The notes beneath the pieces were generated by a model. That model was not told where the DNA came from. It saw only the letters and a list, made by a program, of their open reading frames with translations, and searched no databases. A stretch of DNA of 5,249 nucleotides. Source: Nitrosopumilales archaeon. Lineage in GTDB: Archaea > Thermoproteota > Nitrososphaeria > Nitrososphaerales > Nitrososphaeraceae. Of the stretch, positions 4,892 to 5,249 are shown in pieces. Numbering within the stretch: the stretch's first letter is position 1; the number at the start of each line of letters is the position of its first letter. A program made the translations under genes and the position numbers. The DNA lies in contig WJXE01000142.1 of the NCBI GenBank assembly GCA_009665115.1, positions 1 through 5,249 of the forward strand, read 5' to 3'.

Positions 4892-5249
4892 CTAGTTGTT
4901 TGTTGTAGTATAGGGGGAAATAGTTGCATTTACTAAATTCATCTTTGGCTTAAGATAATCATATCGCTTCTTAAAGAGCTCAATAATAGCAGGAATATCT
5001 TGTTCTCCTTTAATCCAGTAGCTAACCCATCCTGATTGTGGAAGAAAATGATGAGGAGATACACGACCAGAATTAACTAACTCATTTTTTACATCCATTG
5101 GAAATGGCAAATCTGCTACCCGATCACCATGAATGTGTCCCATTTCTCTTTTGTTAATGCGAAATTCTATACCTCCAAATCTATGTGGTTCAGCAGTGAC
5201 AAAAGGCCAACTCAATAGCTCTTTCTTGATACTTTCCAAAATTGTACCC
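4892..5249 (-). CDS. Luciferase-domain (DUF5519-type) protein, partial at the right edge
   Basis: The frame is open to the window edge, so the N-terminus may lie outside; a TTG at 5237-5239 would give 115 residues. Counting from it, the family blocks are PHRFGGIEFRI (18-28), the His/Asp-rich GHIHGDRVADLPFP (34-47), GRVSPHHFLPQSGWVSYWI (58-76) and the terminal helix DIPAIIELFKKRYDYL. This is the pattern of the small 'luciferase family' domain (Pfam Luciferase, formerly DUF5519), named after a segment of beetle-unrelated luciferase entries; its biochemical activity is not established, and the clustered histidines suggest ligand or metal binding. No signal or membrane segment is visible. It converges on the secreted-protein gene with only 30 bases between the stops and no obvious terminator for either gene. 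Confidence 0.85.
   Translation of the reverse strand, partial: GTILESIKKELLSWPFVTAEPHRFGGIEFRINKREMGHIHGDRVADLPFPMDVKNELVNSGRVSPHHFLPQSGWVSYWIKGEQDIPAIIELFKKRYDYLKPKMNLVNATISPYTTTNN

Overview
The window looks like chromosomal DNA of an ammonia-oxidising archaeon of the Nitrososphaerales (Thaumarchaeota/Nitrososphaerota), with an AT-rich genome of the Nitrosocosmicus kind. The evidence is indirect. There are archaeal TATA boxes about 24-30 bases before leaderless starts, a membrane-anchored type 1 copper protein, a sulfonate/nitrate-type ABC binding-protein remnant, and small zinc-ribbon and alpha/beta-barrel proteins of a kind I associate with this group. No rRNA, tRNA, CRISPR array or intact transposase was seen.

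Layout: (a) 1-145, left edge, where one short reading frame may be the 3' end of a gene. (b) 146-718, minus strand, an anchored cupredoxin with its own TATA box. (c) 719-1352, mostly non-coding or decayed, ending in a perfect 10-bp hairpin at 1301-1327. (d) 1353-1613, a remnant of the C-terminal part of an Rrp8-like SAM-dependent methyltransferase. (e) 1597-1794, a small unknown frame. (f) 1950-2147, a small zinc-ribbon-like protein preceded by a TATA box and a 12-bp palindrome. (g) 2290-2574, a 94-residue alpha/beta-barrel-like protein with a clear leaderless promoter and a T8 tract behind it. (h) 2908-3435, the C-terminal half of an ABC transporter substrate-binding protein whose N-terminal half is absent. 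(i) 3436-3793, no intact gene, but a short hydrophobic frame interrupted by a stop. (j) 3815-4861, a secreted beta-rich FxLYD-like protein. (k) 4892 to the right edge, minus strand, a luciferase-domain (DUF5519-type) protein convergent with (j).

The genes do not form one pathway. Each intact gene seems to have its own promoter and short transcript. Two 5'-truncated gene remnants (methyltransferase and binding protein) lie within about 2 kb among low-coding-density DNA, so the middle of the window looks like decaying accessory DNA between housekeeping-type and surface-protein genes. I found no convincing undescribed multi-gene system. The most checkable oddities are the inverted repeats at 1301-1327, 1830-1841 and 2308-2327, the interrupted mini-protein at 3489-3578, and the two truncated genes.
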